NCBI RefSeq assembly: GCF_002082565.1
Contig: NZ_CP020562.1
Location: 2,728,001 to 2,792,000, forward strand
Reading direction: 5' to 3'
Origin: Halomonas sp. GT
GTDB lineage: Bacteria; Pseudomonadota; Gammaproteobacteria; Pseudomonadales; Halomonadaceae
DNA length: 64,000 nt
Position numbers and translations under genes: made by a program. This document shows positions 16,837 to 24,472 of this stretch, piece by piece (within the stretch, counting starts at the first letter, position 1; the number at the start of each line of letters is the position of its first letter). The notes below the pieces were generated by a model. It made no database searches. It was given only the letters and a program-made list of their open reading frames with translations, and was not told the origin of the DNA.

Positions 16837-17792
16837 ACGCTAGCCTCCCGTGGCTTGTAATCTGATGCAGCGGCGTCATTCACTGGCGCCATTTCTAGAC
16901 GCCCGTCATCTCGCCCCCACCAGTGGGCTACCCCCTCAGCCCAGCCAGTCGGCCCAGTTGCATTTGTTCGATATAACGCGCTGTTGTGCGGCTCAACGTT
17001 AAGAGCGTGGCAACCTCGAATCACCACAGCTTGATCGACAGTTTCCAGCATCGTGATATCGTTTGGGCCATCGCCCAAGCCCAATGAAAGTGGCGGACTG
17101 CCTCGTAATGCAGTAAATCGTTTAATTAGCCACTCTACGGCACCCCCTTTATCAGACAAGCGCCCAATCACATGCCAAAAGCGGCCCCCTTGCGTGAGTT
17201 CAAGGCCATCGCCTTCAAGCGCAATGCGGAACGTTTCAAGTGCGGCTGCATTATCTTCCCAAATAAGTGGCTCACTCCCCTCCCGCTGCCGCGCTGCTTT
17301 CGCACGGGTTTCATCAAGCCCAGTTAACGCCATTACCTGTTGAAGACTTAAGTCGCCCATTCGAGTAAACCGAACCCCCAGACGCTTACGCCAAACGTTT
17401 AGTCGCGCTTTAATGAAACCACTATCAACACCGGTATGTTTAATAACGACGCCATCTCGGCCATTACCAGGGCGATCTAGACGCGCATGACACCATCCTG
17501 GGGGCAGTCCGATAACGGCACCGTTTTCGGCAATAAAGGGGGTCGCCGTTAGCCCAAGGGCTTCTCGTAGAGGAATGAGTTCTGCGCGAGTTTTACTGGT
17601 GACCGGAATGACCGGAACCCCTAGCTGTTTAAGGCGAGCAAGCCAGGGCTTGGCAGGTGAGAAATCATAACTGTGGTGATCTAGTAATGAACCATCTAAG
17701 TCGGTGACTACCAAACGCGGCTGAAGCGCTGGATCCAAGTCGCTTGGTGACTGAGCATCACTGGGCAACGCAGTACGCTTGTGTTCGGTCAT
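16833..17792 (-). CDS. Glucosyl/mannosyl-3-phosphoglycerate phosphatase (HAD superfamily, MpgP/YedP type)
   Basis: A 319-residue HAD-IIB phosphatase that should remove phosphate from glucosyl-3-phosphoglycerate to give glucosylglycerate. The motifs are VVTDLDGSLLD (Asp31 nucleophile, Asp33), VTSKTRAEL (motif II), a Lys in DKGGAVEWL, and LGLGDGPNDITML (acidic motif). FIAENGAVI is the MpgP-type substrate motif. ATG 17792 follows AAGGTGG; a TTG at 17810 is not needed. It overlaps gpgS by 4 bases, so the two steps are co-expressed. The residues before about 22 are a low-complexity extension not seen in short homologues. Confidence 0.9.
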   Translation of the reverse strand: MTEHKRTALPSDAQSPSDLDPALQPRLVVTDLDGSLLDHHSYDFSPAKPWLARLKQLGVPVIPVTSKTRAELIPLREALGLTATPFIAENGAVIGLPPGWCHARLDRPGNGRDGVVIKHTGVDSGFIKARLNVWRKRLGVRFTRMGDLSLQQVMALTGLDETRAKAARQREGSEPLIWEDNAAALETFRIALEGDGLELTQGGRFWHVIGRLSDKGGAVEWLIKRFTALRGSPPLSLGLGDGPNDITMLETVDQAVVIRGCHALNVEPHNSALYRTNATGPTGWAEGVAHWWGRDDGRLEMAPVNDAAASDYKPREASV

Positions 17793-17853
17793 AGCACCAC
17801 CTTTTTGCAATCTTAAAAGTCGTTACACACGTCCACTTTTAGATAAGCAACCA

Positions 17854-17869
17854 AGCAGTTTGTATGCCA
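17854..17869 (-). promoter_or_regulatory. Candidate sigma-54 promoter of the glucosylglycerate operon
   Basis: Minus-strand TGGCATACAAACTGCT has GG and GC at the obligatory 12-base separation and resembles the sigma-54 consensus TGGCACN5TTGCW with three mismatches. The predicted start is near 17843, about 50 bases before the phosphatase ATG. Two GCACCAAAA elements (17931-17939 and 17955-17963) lie about 90-115 bases upstream and resemble NtrC half-sites. This is motif matching by eye. Confidence 0.45.
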
Positions 17870-18000
17870 ATACAATTTTATCTTTAATAATCAGAAGATT
17901 GGCTCATAAAAATCTGCCTTCTTCGTATAAGCACCAAAACAACGCAATCTTTCCGCACCAAAATAGCGCGCAAATAAATAGAAAAAAATTCGACAAGCCC

Positions 18001-18028
18001 TTGGCAAAAGCTCGCAAATAGCTATACT
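18001..18028 (+). promoter_or_regulatory. Sigma-70 promoter for a candidate small RNA
   Basis: TTGGCA (18001-18006), a 16-bp spacer and TATACT (18023-18028) closely match the sigma-70 consensus. No protein gene starts downstream on this strand before the terminator at 18105-18130, so the promoter points to a short non-coding transcript. Confidence 0.7.
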
Positions 18029-18034
18029 CGAATT

Positions 18035-18130
18035 GTACCCACTGGCAACCTTGTACACCCCTCACCTGATGCCAGTGGGCTGCAGTGAGCCAAGCCCTTT
18101 CATACCCGCCTCCCCCGGCGGGTTTTTTTT
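18035..18130 (+). ncRNA. Candidate orphan small RNA, about 95 nt
   Basis: This stretch lies between a near-consensus promoter and a strong intrinsic terminator. A 10-bp perfect stem (CCCACTGGCA 18038-18047 with TGCCAGTGGG 18070-18079) closes a 22-base C-rich loop containing ACACCCCUCACC. A single-stranded linker and the terminator stem follow. No open frame with a ribosome site is present. It does not carry the conserved GGAAGGAAGCAGCC-type loop of SRP RNA and is too short for 6S, tmRNA or RNase P RNA. The exposed C-rich loop could base-pair with Shine-Dalgarno sequences, but targets are unknown. Confidence 0.6.
18105..18130 (+). terminator. Rho-independent terminator of the candidate small RNA
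   Basis: CCCGCC (18105-18110), a six-base C-rich loop and GGCGGG (18117-18122) are followed by eight T residues (18123-18130). The T run is on the plus strand only, so it does not serve the minus-strand gene ending at 18141. Confidence 0.9.
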
Positions 18131-18140
18131 GACTTATCCC

Positions 18141-19154
18141 TTAGTCCACATGAATAACCACCTCAACGCGACGATTTCGCGCTCGCCCTTCGACAGTATC
18201 GTTATCTTCTAGCGGCTGAGTTGCGGCTAGTCCAACGGCTCGCAAACGCTCCGGAGCAACCCCTGCGGCTTCAAGTGCCTCAACGATCGCAATCGCACGC
18301 GCACTTGAAAGCGCCCAGTTGGACGAAAATTCTGGGGTATTGATAGATTGGCTATCGGAGTGTCCCTCTACCCACACTTCCCCCTCGAAGCGCTGGATGG
18401 TATCCATCAATGACCCTACTAACGATGAGCCACCTTCTGTCAACTGAGCATCGGCAGAGGGAAATAGCAACCGATCTTGTACACGCAGGCTGATACCTTC
18501 AGCGACTCGCGAAACTTCAACGCCTTCCAGGTTAGGGAGGTACGTCGAAGCCTCCACACGCTCAGACAATCTCTCATCAAGTGCTAATGCGCTATTAATC
18601 GCCACGTCAGACACTTTTTGTACATTGATAGGTGGACGGTCGGTGAGTAGTACCATGTAATCCGCCAACGGCGAAACAGACTGACGCTCATCGGTGGGCA
18701 GTAGTAACTGCGGAAGCCTACTATTGGCAGTCAATGGCTCCTTATCTCTCGATACTTCTTCAATTCGCGCCAATAAAGGAGGCACCTCCACAACAGCAGT
18801 GCGAGCGTTAGGCAACCCTGCCACTCCCAACGCAGCGCTAATCGCAAACGGGCTGAGCGTATCACTGCTAGGTGATACGCCGAGTACCGTGCGTTGCTGA
18901 CGGGCTTCAGCAAGCGCATCCGGCAGGGGTATTTCTCTAGCAGGTGACGACTCATAGCCGTACTCATCGGCTGTTTTTTGCTGAAACAACGATGGGCTTG
19001 TCACATTAGCCGCAGCAATAATAATAACGAACAGGGCTACCAGTAGCGTCATAATGTCAATATAGCTAATCATCCAACCGCTATTACTTTCATCTTCTGG
19101 ATAAGCGGTTAACAATGAATCATGACGCGGACCAGCGCGGTGGTCTTCAAGCAT
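18141..19154 (-). CDS. MotB/OmpA-family peptidoglycan-binding membrane protein
   Basis: About 337 residues with one N-terminal transmembrane helix containing the MotB-type acidic residue (SGWMISYIDIMTLLVALFVI, Asp33), then a long periplasmic linker. The C-terminal OmpA domain has VWVEGHSDSQ, SNWALSSARAIAIVEAL and RARNRRVEVVIH, which bind peptidoglycan. The conserved helix Asp suggests an ion-driven stator subunit, yet no MotA partner is adjacent; the neighbours on the other strand are two lipoproteins, one FlgO-like. A stator role is therefore uncertain. I use ATG 19154; a GTG at 19166 is an alternative and neither has a strong ribosome site. Confidence 0.82.
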   Translation of the reverse strand: MLEDHRAGPRHDSLLTAYPEDESNSGWMISYIDIMTLLVALFVIIIAAANVTSPSLFQQKTADEYGYESSPAREIPLPDALAEARQQRTVLGVSPSSDTLSPFAISAALGVAGLPNARTAVVEVPPLLARIEEVSRDKEPLTANSRLPQLLLPTDERQSVSPLADYMVLLTDRPPINVQKVSDVAINSALALDERLSERVEASTYLPNLEGVEVSRVAEGISLRVQDRLLFPSADAQLTEGGSSLVGSLMDTIQRFEGEVWVEGHSDSQSINTPEFSSNWALSSARAIAIVEALEAAGVAPERLRAVGLAATQPLEDNDTVEGRARNRRVEVVIHVD

Positions 19155-19257
19155 GGGTGTTTTCACTCATTCAAGTTTTTAACCTCGTGGCCGATCTAGG
19201 GTAAGCATGGCAAACTAGTCTATCAAAAGCCGTTTCGTAGCGAGAAGGAACAATCAG

Positions 19258-20037
19258 GTGCGCACCCGACCTATGTCATCAAGAGCTCATTCATTAAGAA
19301 CTGAGCCATCATCGACCCAATCGTCCATTGGCCGACTATTTCGCCCTGTCGGTGTTGGACTAGTGGGCCTGATGCTAAGCGGCTGCTTTTATGCCAACAC
19401 GTCTCAGGCTCCCATTGCGACCACCTATCCTTATAGTGAGCAGCAGCGCATGCAAGCGGCTCAGCACTGGGAAGTGCTAGCCCAACACGAAGCGGCTGGC
19501 ATTCTTCGCAGTGAACGGGTTCGCTTTAGGGATCTCCATATCCCAGCACAAGAGCATACGTCAGTTAGCGCCTACTACGGTGGCGAGTTTGAGCGTGGCT
19601 TTCGTACGCTATTAACAAGCGAACTGGTGTCGCGAGGAGGAAGCGTGATGACGCAACCCAACACTGGCGGTGCCACCGTTCAAGTGGACGTGGAAGTTGT
19701 TGAGCATCGTGATCGCGGCTATATACGCCCACCGTTTGGTGCATACACCGCCCTTGCCGGTGGCGTGACCGTGGCTAGCATGGCACTAGGAAACTGGAGC
19801 GAGCCTGCGCTTGCATTAATCCCCGCTGCGATGGTGGCAGATACGACCAGCGGCAGTTGGACATATGAGGGCAAAGAGGAGGTTATCATCACTACCCAGA
19901 TCGTTGATAATGACCGTATTCTCTACTCCTCCTCTAATATCTATTACATAAATGCTGGTGACCGACGTCACTATGCGCCACATCGTGTTCCTCAAGCGCC
20001 TGCAACCCCAACTGTTTCTATCACCGATACTTGGTAA
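19258..20037 (+). CDS. Predicted lipoprotein of unknown function
   Basis: A 259-residue protein with a long positively charged N-region, a hydrophobic stretch and the lipobox LMLSGC (Cys43), so it is probably a lipid-anchored envelope protein. The start is GTG 19258 with AAGGAA 7 bases upstream. The body contains VRFRDLHIPAQEHTSVSAYYGGEFERGFRTLL, a pattern of proteins whose copies vary in number, then a hydrophobic glycine/alanine-rich patch near 165-190. I do not recognise a family. It sits 4 bp before the FlgO-like lipoprotein gene and is divergent from the MotB-like gene, suggesting joint envelope or flagellar work. Confidence 0.75.
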   Translation: MRTRPMSSRAHSLRTEPSSTQSSIGRLFRPVGVGLVGLMLSGCFYANTSQAPIATTYPYSEQQRMQAAQHWEVLAQHEAAGILRSERVRFRDLHIPAQEHTSVSAYYGGEFERGFRTLLTSELVSRGGSVMTQPNTGGATVQVDVEVVEHRDRGYIRPPFGAYTALAGGVTVASMALGNWSEPALALIPAAMVADTTSGSWTYEGKEEVIITTQIVDNDRILYSSSNIYYINAGDRRHYAPHRVPQAPATPTVSITDTW

Positions 20038-20041
20038 TTAC

Positions 20042-20635
20042 ATGCTTTCACTCTCCTACTCTCTGGCTCCACTGCGCAGCTTAGCAGTTGGTGCACGTCT
20101 GCTTATCGTTGCGTTGTTGATGCTGTTTTTGGCTGGCTGCACTGCACTTGGCAATAACAATAGCATGCGAAATGCCGAGCCTCAGCCAGACCTTTCCGAA
20201 CTAGCCCATGAAGCCGCCGCACAAATGGTGGCCAGCAATCCAGATCTTACACGCCATAGCCCAATGATTGCGGCTACCTTTGTAAGTATTGATAACTTAA
20301 GCCAGTCGTCTACGTTTGGCCGTATTAGCTCTGAAATTATGGCCTCCGCGCTCGCAAGGCAAGGCATGCAGGTACGCGAAGTCAAAATGCGTGACAGCAT
20401 GTTTATTGAAGAAACCGTTGGCGAATTAATTTTATCCCGCCAAGTCCAACGTCTTAGCGCTCAGCACAACGCACGCTCCATACTGATGGGTACTTATGCA
20501 CAAGGCCAGGACTATCTCTATGTGAGTGCACGGGTAGTTCGCGCTGGTGATGCGATGGTGCTTGGCAGCGCTGACTTTAAGCTGCCGCTGGATAATAACA
20601 CCCGAAGCTTATTGGAAGGCCAAGGCGGCTGGTAA
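20042..20635 (+). CDS. FlgO-like outer-membrane lipoprotein
   Basis: 197 residues with the lipobox LFLAGC near residue 29. It contains a FlgO-type domain: MIAATFVSIDNLSQSSTFGRISSEIMASALARQGMQVREVKMRDSMFI, then LSRQVQRLSAQHNARSILMGTYAQGQDYLYVSARVVRAGDAMVLG. FlgO, FlgP and FlgT are outer-membrane proteins needed for sheathed or high-torque flagella in Vibrio. FlgO-domain proteins also occur away from flagellar loci, as here. ATG 20042 follows the preceding stop by 4 bases without a strong ribosome site, implying coupling to the upstream lipoprotein. The function here is inferred. Confidence 0.8.
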   Translation: MLSLSYSLAPLRSLAVGARLLIVALLMLFLAGCTALGNNNSMRNAEPQPDLSELAHEAAAQMVASNPDLTRHSPMIAATFVSIDNLSQSSTFGRISSEIMASALARQGMQVREVKMRDSMFIEETVGELILSRQVQRLSAQHNARSILMGTYAQGQDYLYVSARVVRAGDAMVLGSADFKLPLDNNTRSLLEGQGGW

Positions 20636-20676
20636 TCGATTCACCTCTTGCCGCGACACGAATGAAAAGGATGAAC

Positions 20677-21477
20677 ATGCCCACCCGCACAAGCAAACCA
20701 CTTATCGTGGCCACTAGTCGCTTGATAAAGCTATGCGCAAACATTACCAAGCTGCTTAGCTATATTTTTCATGCCGTGCTGCCGAACAAGCGCTTCACGC
20801 TGCCAGCCTATGCCGCGCCTTGGCTGACACCTAAAAATGATTCGACTATTCCGCGTATTATTTGGCAGACCAACTTCACTAATAGAGTGACCCTTCCGGT
20901 TTACCTGAACTACTTGTTTAATCGTCTCATGGCTCCTCGTTTCGAATATCGTTTCATGATTACCGAGGCGCGGAGTGACTTCATTAAAGAAAATTTCGAC
21001 GACACCCTATTCACCAGCTATTCAAAGTTACAAATTGGTGCGGCACAGGCTGATTTTTGGCGCCTCATGGTGCTTTACAAATACGGCGGTGTTTACCTCG
21101 ATATTGACGCACATGCCATCTGGCCGCTTTCCCGCGTTGTTCCTGCCGACATTGACGAACTCTATGTCACGACACGCAAGGGTGAGCTGAGCAATTACTT
21201 TATCGCCAGCAAACCAGGCAACCCCAACCTACGCAGACTGATTGATCAAGTGCAGCAAAACATTGAAGAGAACACGCTCACCAATGTGTTTGAGCTCACA
21301 GGTCCTGGCGTATTTATTCAGCTATTAGATCAACACACCGTACCCACGGTGTCGTACCGCCACGCCTGCAATCAAGGTAATTTCACGAACGAGCACTTCC
21401 AGTACATTGATAAAAAAGCGGGCAAATGGACCAGAGAGCAGAAAAAAATCAGTATCATTCGCCAAGAAGAGCCTTGA
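20677..21477 (+). CDS. GT32-family glycosyltransferase
   Basis: A 266-residue glycosyltransferase with the DXD sugar-binding motif: IPRIIWQTNF (59-67), AQADFWRLMVLYKYGGVYLDIDAH (Asp142/Asp144), as in the GT32/capsular polysaccharide (Och1-like) group that transfers hexoses from nucleotide sugars. The acceptor is unknown. I choose ATG 20677, which has AAGG 8 bases upstream; two in-frame ATGs at 20662 and 20671 are alternatives. It is separated from the FlgO-like gene by about 40 bp and ends at the terminator shared with glyA. There is no obvious polysaccharide gene cluster around it. Confidence 0.85.
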   Translation: MPTRTSKPLIVATSRLIKLCANITKLLSYIFHAVLPNKRFTLPAYAAPWLTPKNDSTIPRIIWQTNFTNRVTLPVYLNYLFNRLMAPRFEYRFMITEARSDFIKENFDDTLFTSYSKLQIGAAQADFWRLMVLYKYGGVYLDIDAHAIWPLSRVVPADIDELYVTTRKGELSNYFIASKPGNPNLRRLIDQVQQNIEENTLTNVFELTGPGVFIQLLDQHTVPTVSYRHACNQGNFTNEHFQYIDKKAGKWTREQKKISIIRQEEP

Positions 21478-21501
21478 ACTTCAGATCGACTTGATACCAA
21501 T

Positions 21502-21537
21502 AAAAAAGCGCTAACCTATATGGTTAGCGCTTTTTTT
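21502..21537. terminator. Bidirectional terminator between GT32 gene and glyA
   Basis: AAAAAAGCGCTAACC and GGTTAGCGCTTTTTTT form a near-perfect stem with a short TATAT loop. It has T runs on both strands and is located between the convergent ends of the glycosyltransferase and glyA. Confidence 0.93.
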
Positions 21538-21607
21538 ATCGCTTCTTGCTTTATCTAGATTTGCCATGCCATGCCACTACTGTTCGGCCTGGCAAATCGA
21601 GCACATG

Positions 21608-22873
21608 TTACTTGTAAACAGGGAAGCGGCCACATACTTGGGCCACTTTATCCAGCACTTGGGCTTCGATTGAACGGGTGTCCTCACCTTTAGCAAGTAC
21701 ATCTAAGATGTCACAAATCCAACCGGCAAGTTGACTGCACTCATCTTCACCGAAACCACGGGTAGTAACGGCAGGCGTACCAATACGCAAACCAGAGGTC
21801 ACGAATGGGCTTTGCGGATCGTTAGGCACCGCGTTTTTGTTCACAGTGATGTGAGCGCGGCCCAGGGCAGCGTCTGCATCTTTACCGGTCACGCCCTGCT
21901 TGATCAAAGACAGCAGGAACAGGTGATCTTCGGTACCGCCAGACACGATATCGTAACCGCGATCGATAAATACCTTGGCCATCGCCTGGGCGTTTTTAAC
22001 CACCTGCTGCTGGTAAGCTTTGAATTCAGGGGCCATGGCTTCTTTGAAGCAGATCGCCTTGGCGGCGATAACGTGCATCAACGGGCCGCCCTGACCACCA
22101 GGGAAAACAGCTGACTGCAGCTTTTTCTCGATATCCGCATCGTTTTCAGCGGAGAGAATAACGCCGCTGCGTGGGCCACGCAGGGTTTTGTGCGTGGTGG
22201 ATGTCACTACATGAGCATGGGGCAGCGGGCTCGGGTAAACGCCTGCAGCAACCAAGCCAGATACGTGCGCCATATCAACCAGCAAGTAGGCACCGACTTC
22301 ATCAGCGACCTCACGGAACTTAGCCCAATCGACAATTTGCGAGTAAGCGGAGAAGCCAGCAATGATCATTTTGGGCTTGTGCTCGCGAGCAAGCTCAGCC
22401 ACCTGATCATAATCAATGAAGCCCTGCTCGTTCAGCCCATACTGAATAGCATTATAGTGCTTGCCAGAGAAGTTAGGCTTGGCACCATGGGTTAAGTGAC
22501 CACCGGCATCCAGGCTCATCCCCAAGATGGTGTCGCCCGGCTTTACCAGCGCTTGAAAAACCGCACTGTTGGCCTGTGAACCTGAGTGAGGCTGAACATT
22601 CACGTAGGTCGCGCCGAACAGCTGCTTGGCATAGTCGATCGCAAGATTTTCAGCGATATCAACAAATTCGCAGCCGCCATAGTAGCGCTTACCTGGATAG
22701 CCTTCGGCGTATTTATTGGTCAGCTGGCTGCCTTGCGCTTCCAATACGCGGGGGCTGGCGTAGTTTTCAGAAGCAATCAATTCAATGTGAGCTTCCTGGC
22801 GTGCAACTTCTTTTTGCATCGCGTCAAAAAGCACATCATCGAATCCGGCAATTGTCATATCGCGGCTGAACAT
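21608..22873 (-). CDS. glyA: Serine hydroxymethyltransferase
   Basis: Interconverts serine and glycine with tetrahydrofolate, the main source of one-carbon units; a PLP enzyme in the cytoplasm. The 421-residue length is typical. Motifs include [39 protein letters not shown] at the N-terminus, [31 protein letters not shown], and [16 protein letters not shown] with the PLP lysine. ATG 22873 has GAGG about 10 bases upstream. In many gammaproteobacteria glyA sits next to nrdR; here it is 16 kb away, so that linkage is broken. The upstream 156 bp hold the promoter and a GC-rich hairpin. Confidence 0.97.
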   Translation of the reverse strand: MFSRDMTIAGFDDVLFDAMQKEVARQEAHIELIASENYASPRVLEAQGSQLTNKYAEGYPGKRYYGGCEFVDIAENLAIDYAKQLFGATYVNVQPHSGSQANSAVFQALVKPGDTILGMSLDAGGHLTHGAKPNFSGKHYNAIQYGLNEQGFIDYDQVAELAREHKPKMIIAGFSAYSQIVDWAKFREVADEVGAYLLVDMAHVSGLVAAGVYPSPLPHAHVVTSTTHKTLRGPRSGVILSAENDADIEKKLQSAVFPGGQGGPLMHVIAAKAICFKEAMAPEFKAYQQQVVKNAQAMAKVFIDRGYDIVSGGTEDHLFLLSLIKQGVTGKDADAALGRAHITVNKNAVPNDPQSPFVTSGLRIGTPAVTTRGFGEDECSQLAGWICDILDVLAKGEDTRSIEAQVLDKVAQVCGRFPVYK

Positions 22874-22934
22874 CGGCGGGAACCTCGTTACGAAAGGATC
22901 ATCATGGAGAAACTAGGGCGCTATCATAACGCAG

Positions 22935-22966
22935 CCTGACGCGACTTTCATCGCATCCGCGTCAGG
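22935..22966. other. GC-rich inverted repeat in the glyA leader
   Basis: A 9-bp perfect inverted repeat (CCTGACGCG/CGCGTCAGG) with a 14-base loop lies 62-93 bases upstream of glyA. There is no T run on either strand, so it is not a normal terminator. It may be an operator or leader structure. I see no glycine riboswitch consensus. Confidence 0.4.
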
Positions 22967-23029
22967 TCGTGCATGAGCGTATTTCATGTTGCACCTGCCA
23001 TCAAAAAACTGACTAACTGGTCAACCATG

Positions 23030-24421
23030 CTACTTTAGCTCAAAGGTGAACGTAAACCGCTCGGTGTGTACCATTGGATTCATCATGAATTGGTTAAAAG
23101 TAAACGGATTGGGCAAAGCGACATTGACCGTTAATGCTTGGGAATGGCCAGCCATAATGTCGACCATCCCGGTCATTAATTTGGTTATTTGCGAGCCTAA
23201 CAAGGGCTCAAGCTGACGAGCCTGCCCCAATGCCATGGAGATTGCTTGTGCTTCGGTAATGTTCTCGTTCGCAGCAATCTCAGTGGTTAATCGCGGCAGC
23301 AAACCTTCATCGGTATAAGCCACAACGACCTCACCACCATGCAACGTGGCTGATTCAAACAACTCGGGATTTTGCATTACCCGCTCAATGGAAACGCTTT
23401 TTGGCAAACTGATCGGCAAATCAAGGCTGTATTCAATTCCCGCGGCATCACTCAAACGCACGTATCCCTCAGAGATTAACCGGTCGATTTCCCCCTCGTC
23501 ATCCCATCGGGAGTGGCTGCGCCCTTCAGCCCGAAACTGACCACTTCCCCCTGTAAGTATTTTGTTGAAGGTTTCGAACTCTTGTCGTTGATCGAGTGGC
23601 AGTAAAGGCAGCAGCCCCCCAATATCAAAAAATGCGCCTTCGAAGCCTGCATCACCTACATAGGAATTGCCTTCTACCCAGGCGCTATCCAGCACTACGC
23701 TCCACCCCTCTCCGGATAGGTTTACGCCATTCAACTCAGCGTGTTCAACACTCTCTTCCCCAGGCGTGTCGATCCCGGTTAATTGCTCAATTCGCAAATT
23801 AGCGAGCGAAAGAACCGAACTAATTCCACTTTCCAAGTCATTAAAATCGGCACTGACGCCCTGTATATCGAACAAGCCAATGGCGCTACTGCTGGCCTCT
23901 TCAATCGTGAGCGTTTCAATGCGCAACCGCCCCTCAAGCAGAGGAGAGTCTAGCTCACTAAAAAACTCCTCCGCCGCCTCACCTTGGAGGTGCAGCGTGA
24001 TGTCACGAGCATTCATCGCCTTCCATACAAAGTCAGGCGCGCTCATTTCCTCAATGGACGGCACGGCTTGCACTGCGTTAGGCAGTTCAATGGAGGCGAC
24101 ACTGAAAAAAGGCAGTGAGCTGCCAGCCTCGCTAACGGCCATACCATCAATAACTACGTTATCAGGACGATGATAGTCGCCTTCAACGAGATAGCGTTCG
24201 ATAGTAAACACGTCGCCATTGGCATAAGTGATAGCAATGTCTTCAGCAATAACAGCCTCAGACTGTTCATACACTTGAGCAACCGTGAATGCGCTCGCTT
24301 CATTGCCAAGCCGCTCGCGAAGCTCCGCTTCAAGTTGCTGAGGCGACGCATTCACCACACCGGAAAGTAGCAGCAACGAAACCCCAGCCGTAAGCTGGCG
24401 ATGACCTAAAGACACGGGCAT
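23030..24421 (-). CDS. Secreted protein of unknown function, 463 residues
   Basis: I do not recognise a named family. The protein has a signal peptide (about 1-25, SGVVNA) and an acidic body rich in alternating beta-strand-like stretches (DITLHLQGEAAEEFF, RLRIETLTIEEASSSAIGLFDIQGVSADFNDLESG, AELNGVNLSGEGWSVVLDSAWVEG). This is reminiscent of AsmA- or DUF945-like periplasmic beta-rich proteins. The C-terminus (HSQALTVNVALPNPFTFNQFMMNP) resembles the end of DUF945-type domains. ATG 24421 has AGGAGG 8 bases upstream. It is co-directional with glyA and ybbP but separated by gaps of 156 and 51 bp. The role is unknown. Confidence 0.8.
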   Translation of the reverse strand: MPVSLGHRQLTAGVSLLLLSGVVNASPQQLEAELRERLGNEASAFTVAQVYEQSEAVIAEDIAITYANGDVFTIERYLVEGDYHRPDNVVIDGMAVSEAGSSLPFFSVASIELPNAVQAVPSIEEMSAPDFVWKAMNARDITLHLQGEAAEEFFSELDSPLLEGRLRIETLTIEEASSSAIGLFDIQGVSADFNDLESGISSVLSLANLRIEQLTGIDTPGEESVEHAELNGVNLSGEGWSVVLDSAWVEGNSYVGDAGFEGAFFDIGGLLPLLPLDQRQEFETFNKILTGGSGQFRAEGRSHSRWDDEGEIDRLISEGYVRLSDAAGIEYSLDLPISLPKSVSIERVMQNPELFESATLHGGEVVVAYTDEGLLPRLTTEIAANENITEAQAISMALGQARQLEPLLGSQITKLMTGMVDIMAGHSQALTVNVALPNPFTFNQFMMNPMVHTERFTFTFELK

Positions 24422-24472
24422 GTCATGACCTCCTTGTGAGAAGCGCTAAGCATAGCACTTGGCAACGTGCTG

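Noticed and set aside
22874..23029. Glycine riboswitch before glyA
   Set aside because: No tandem aptamer-like conserved pattern is visible in 156 bp; only one GC-rich hairpin is present.
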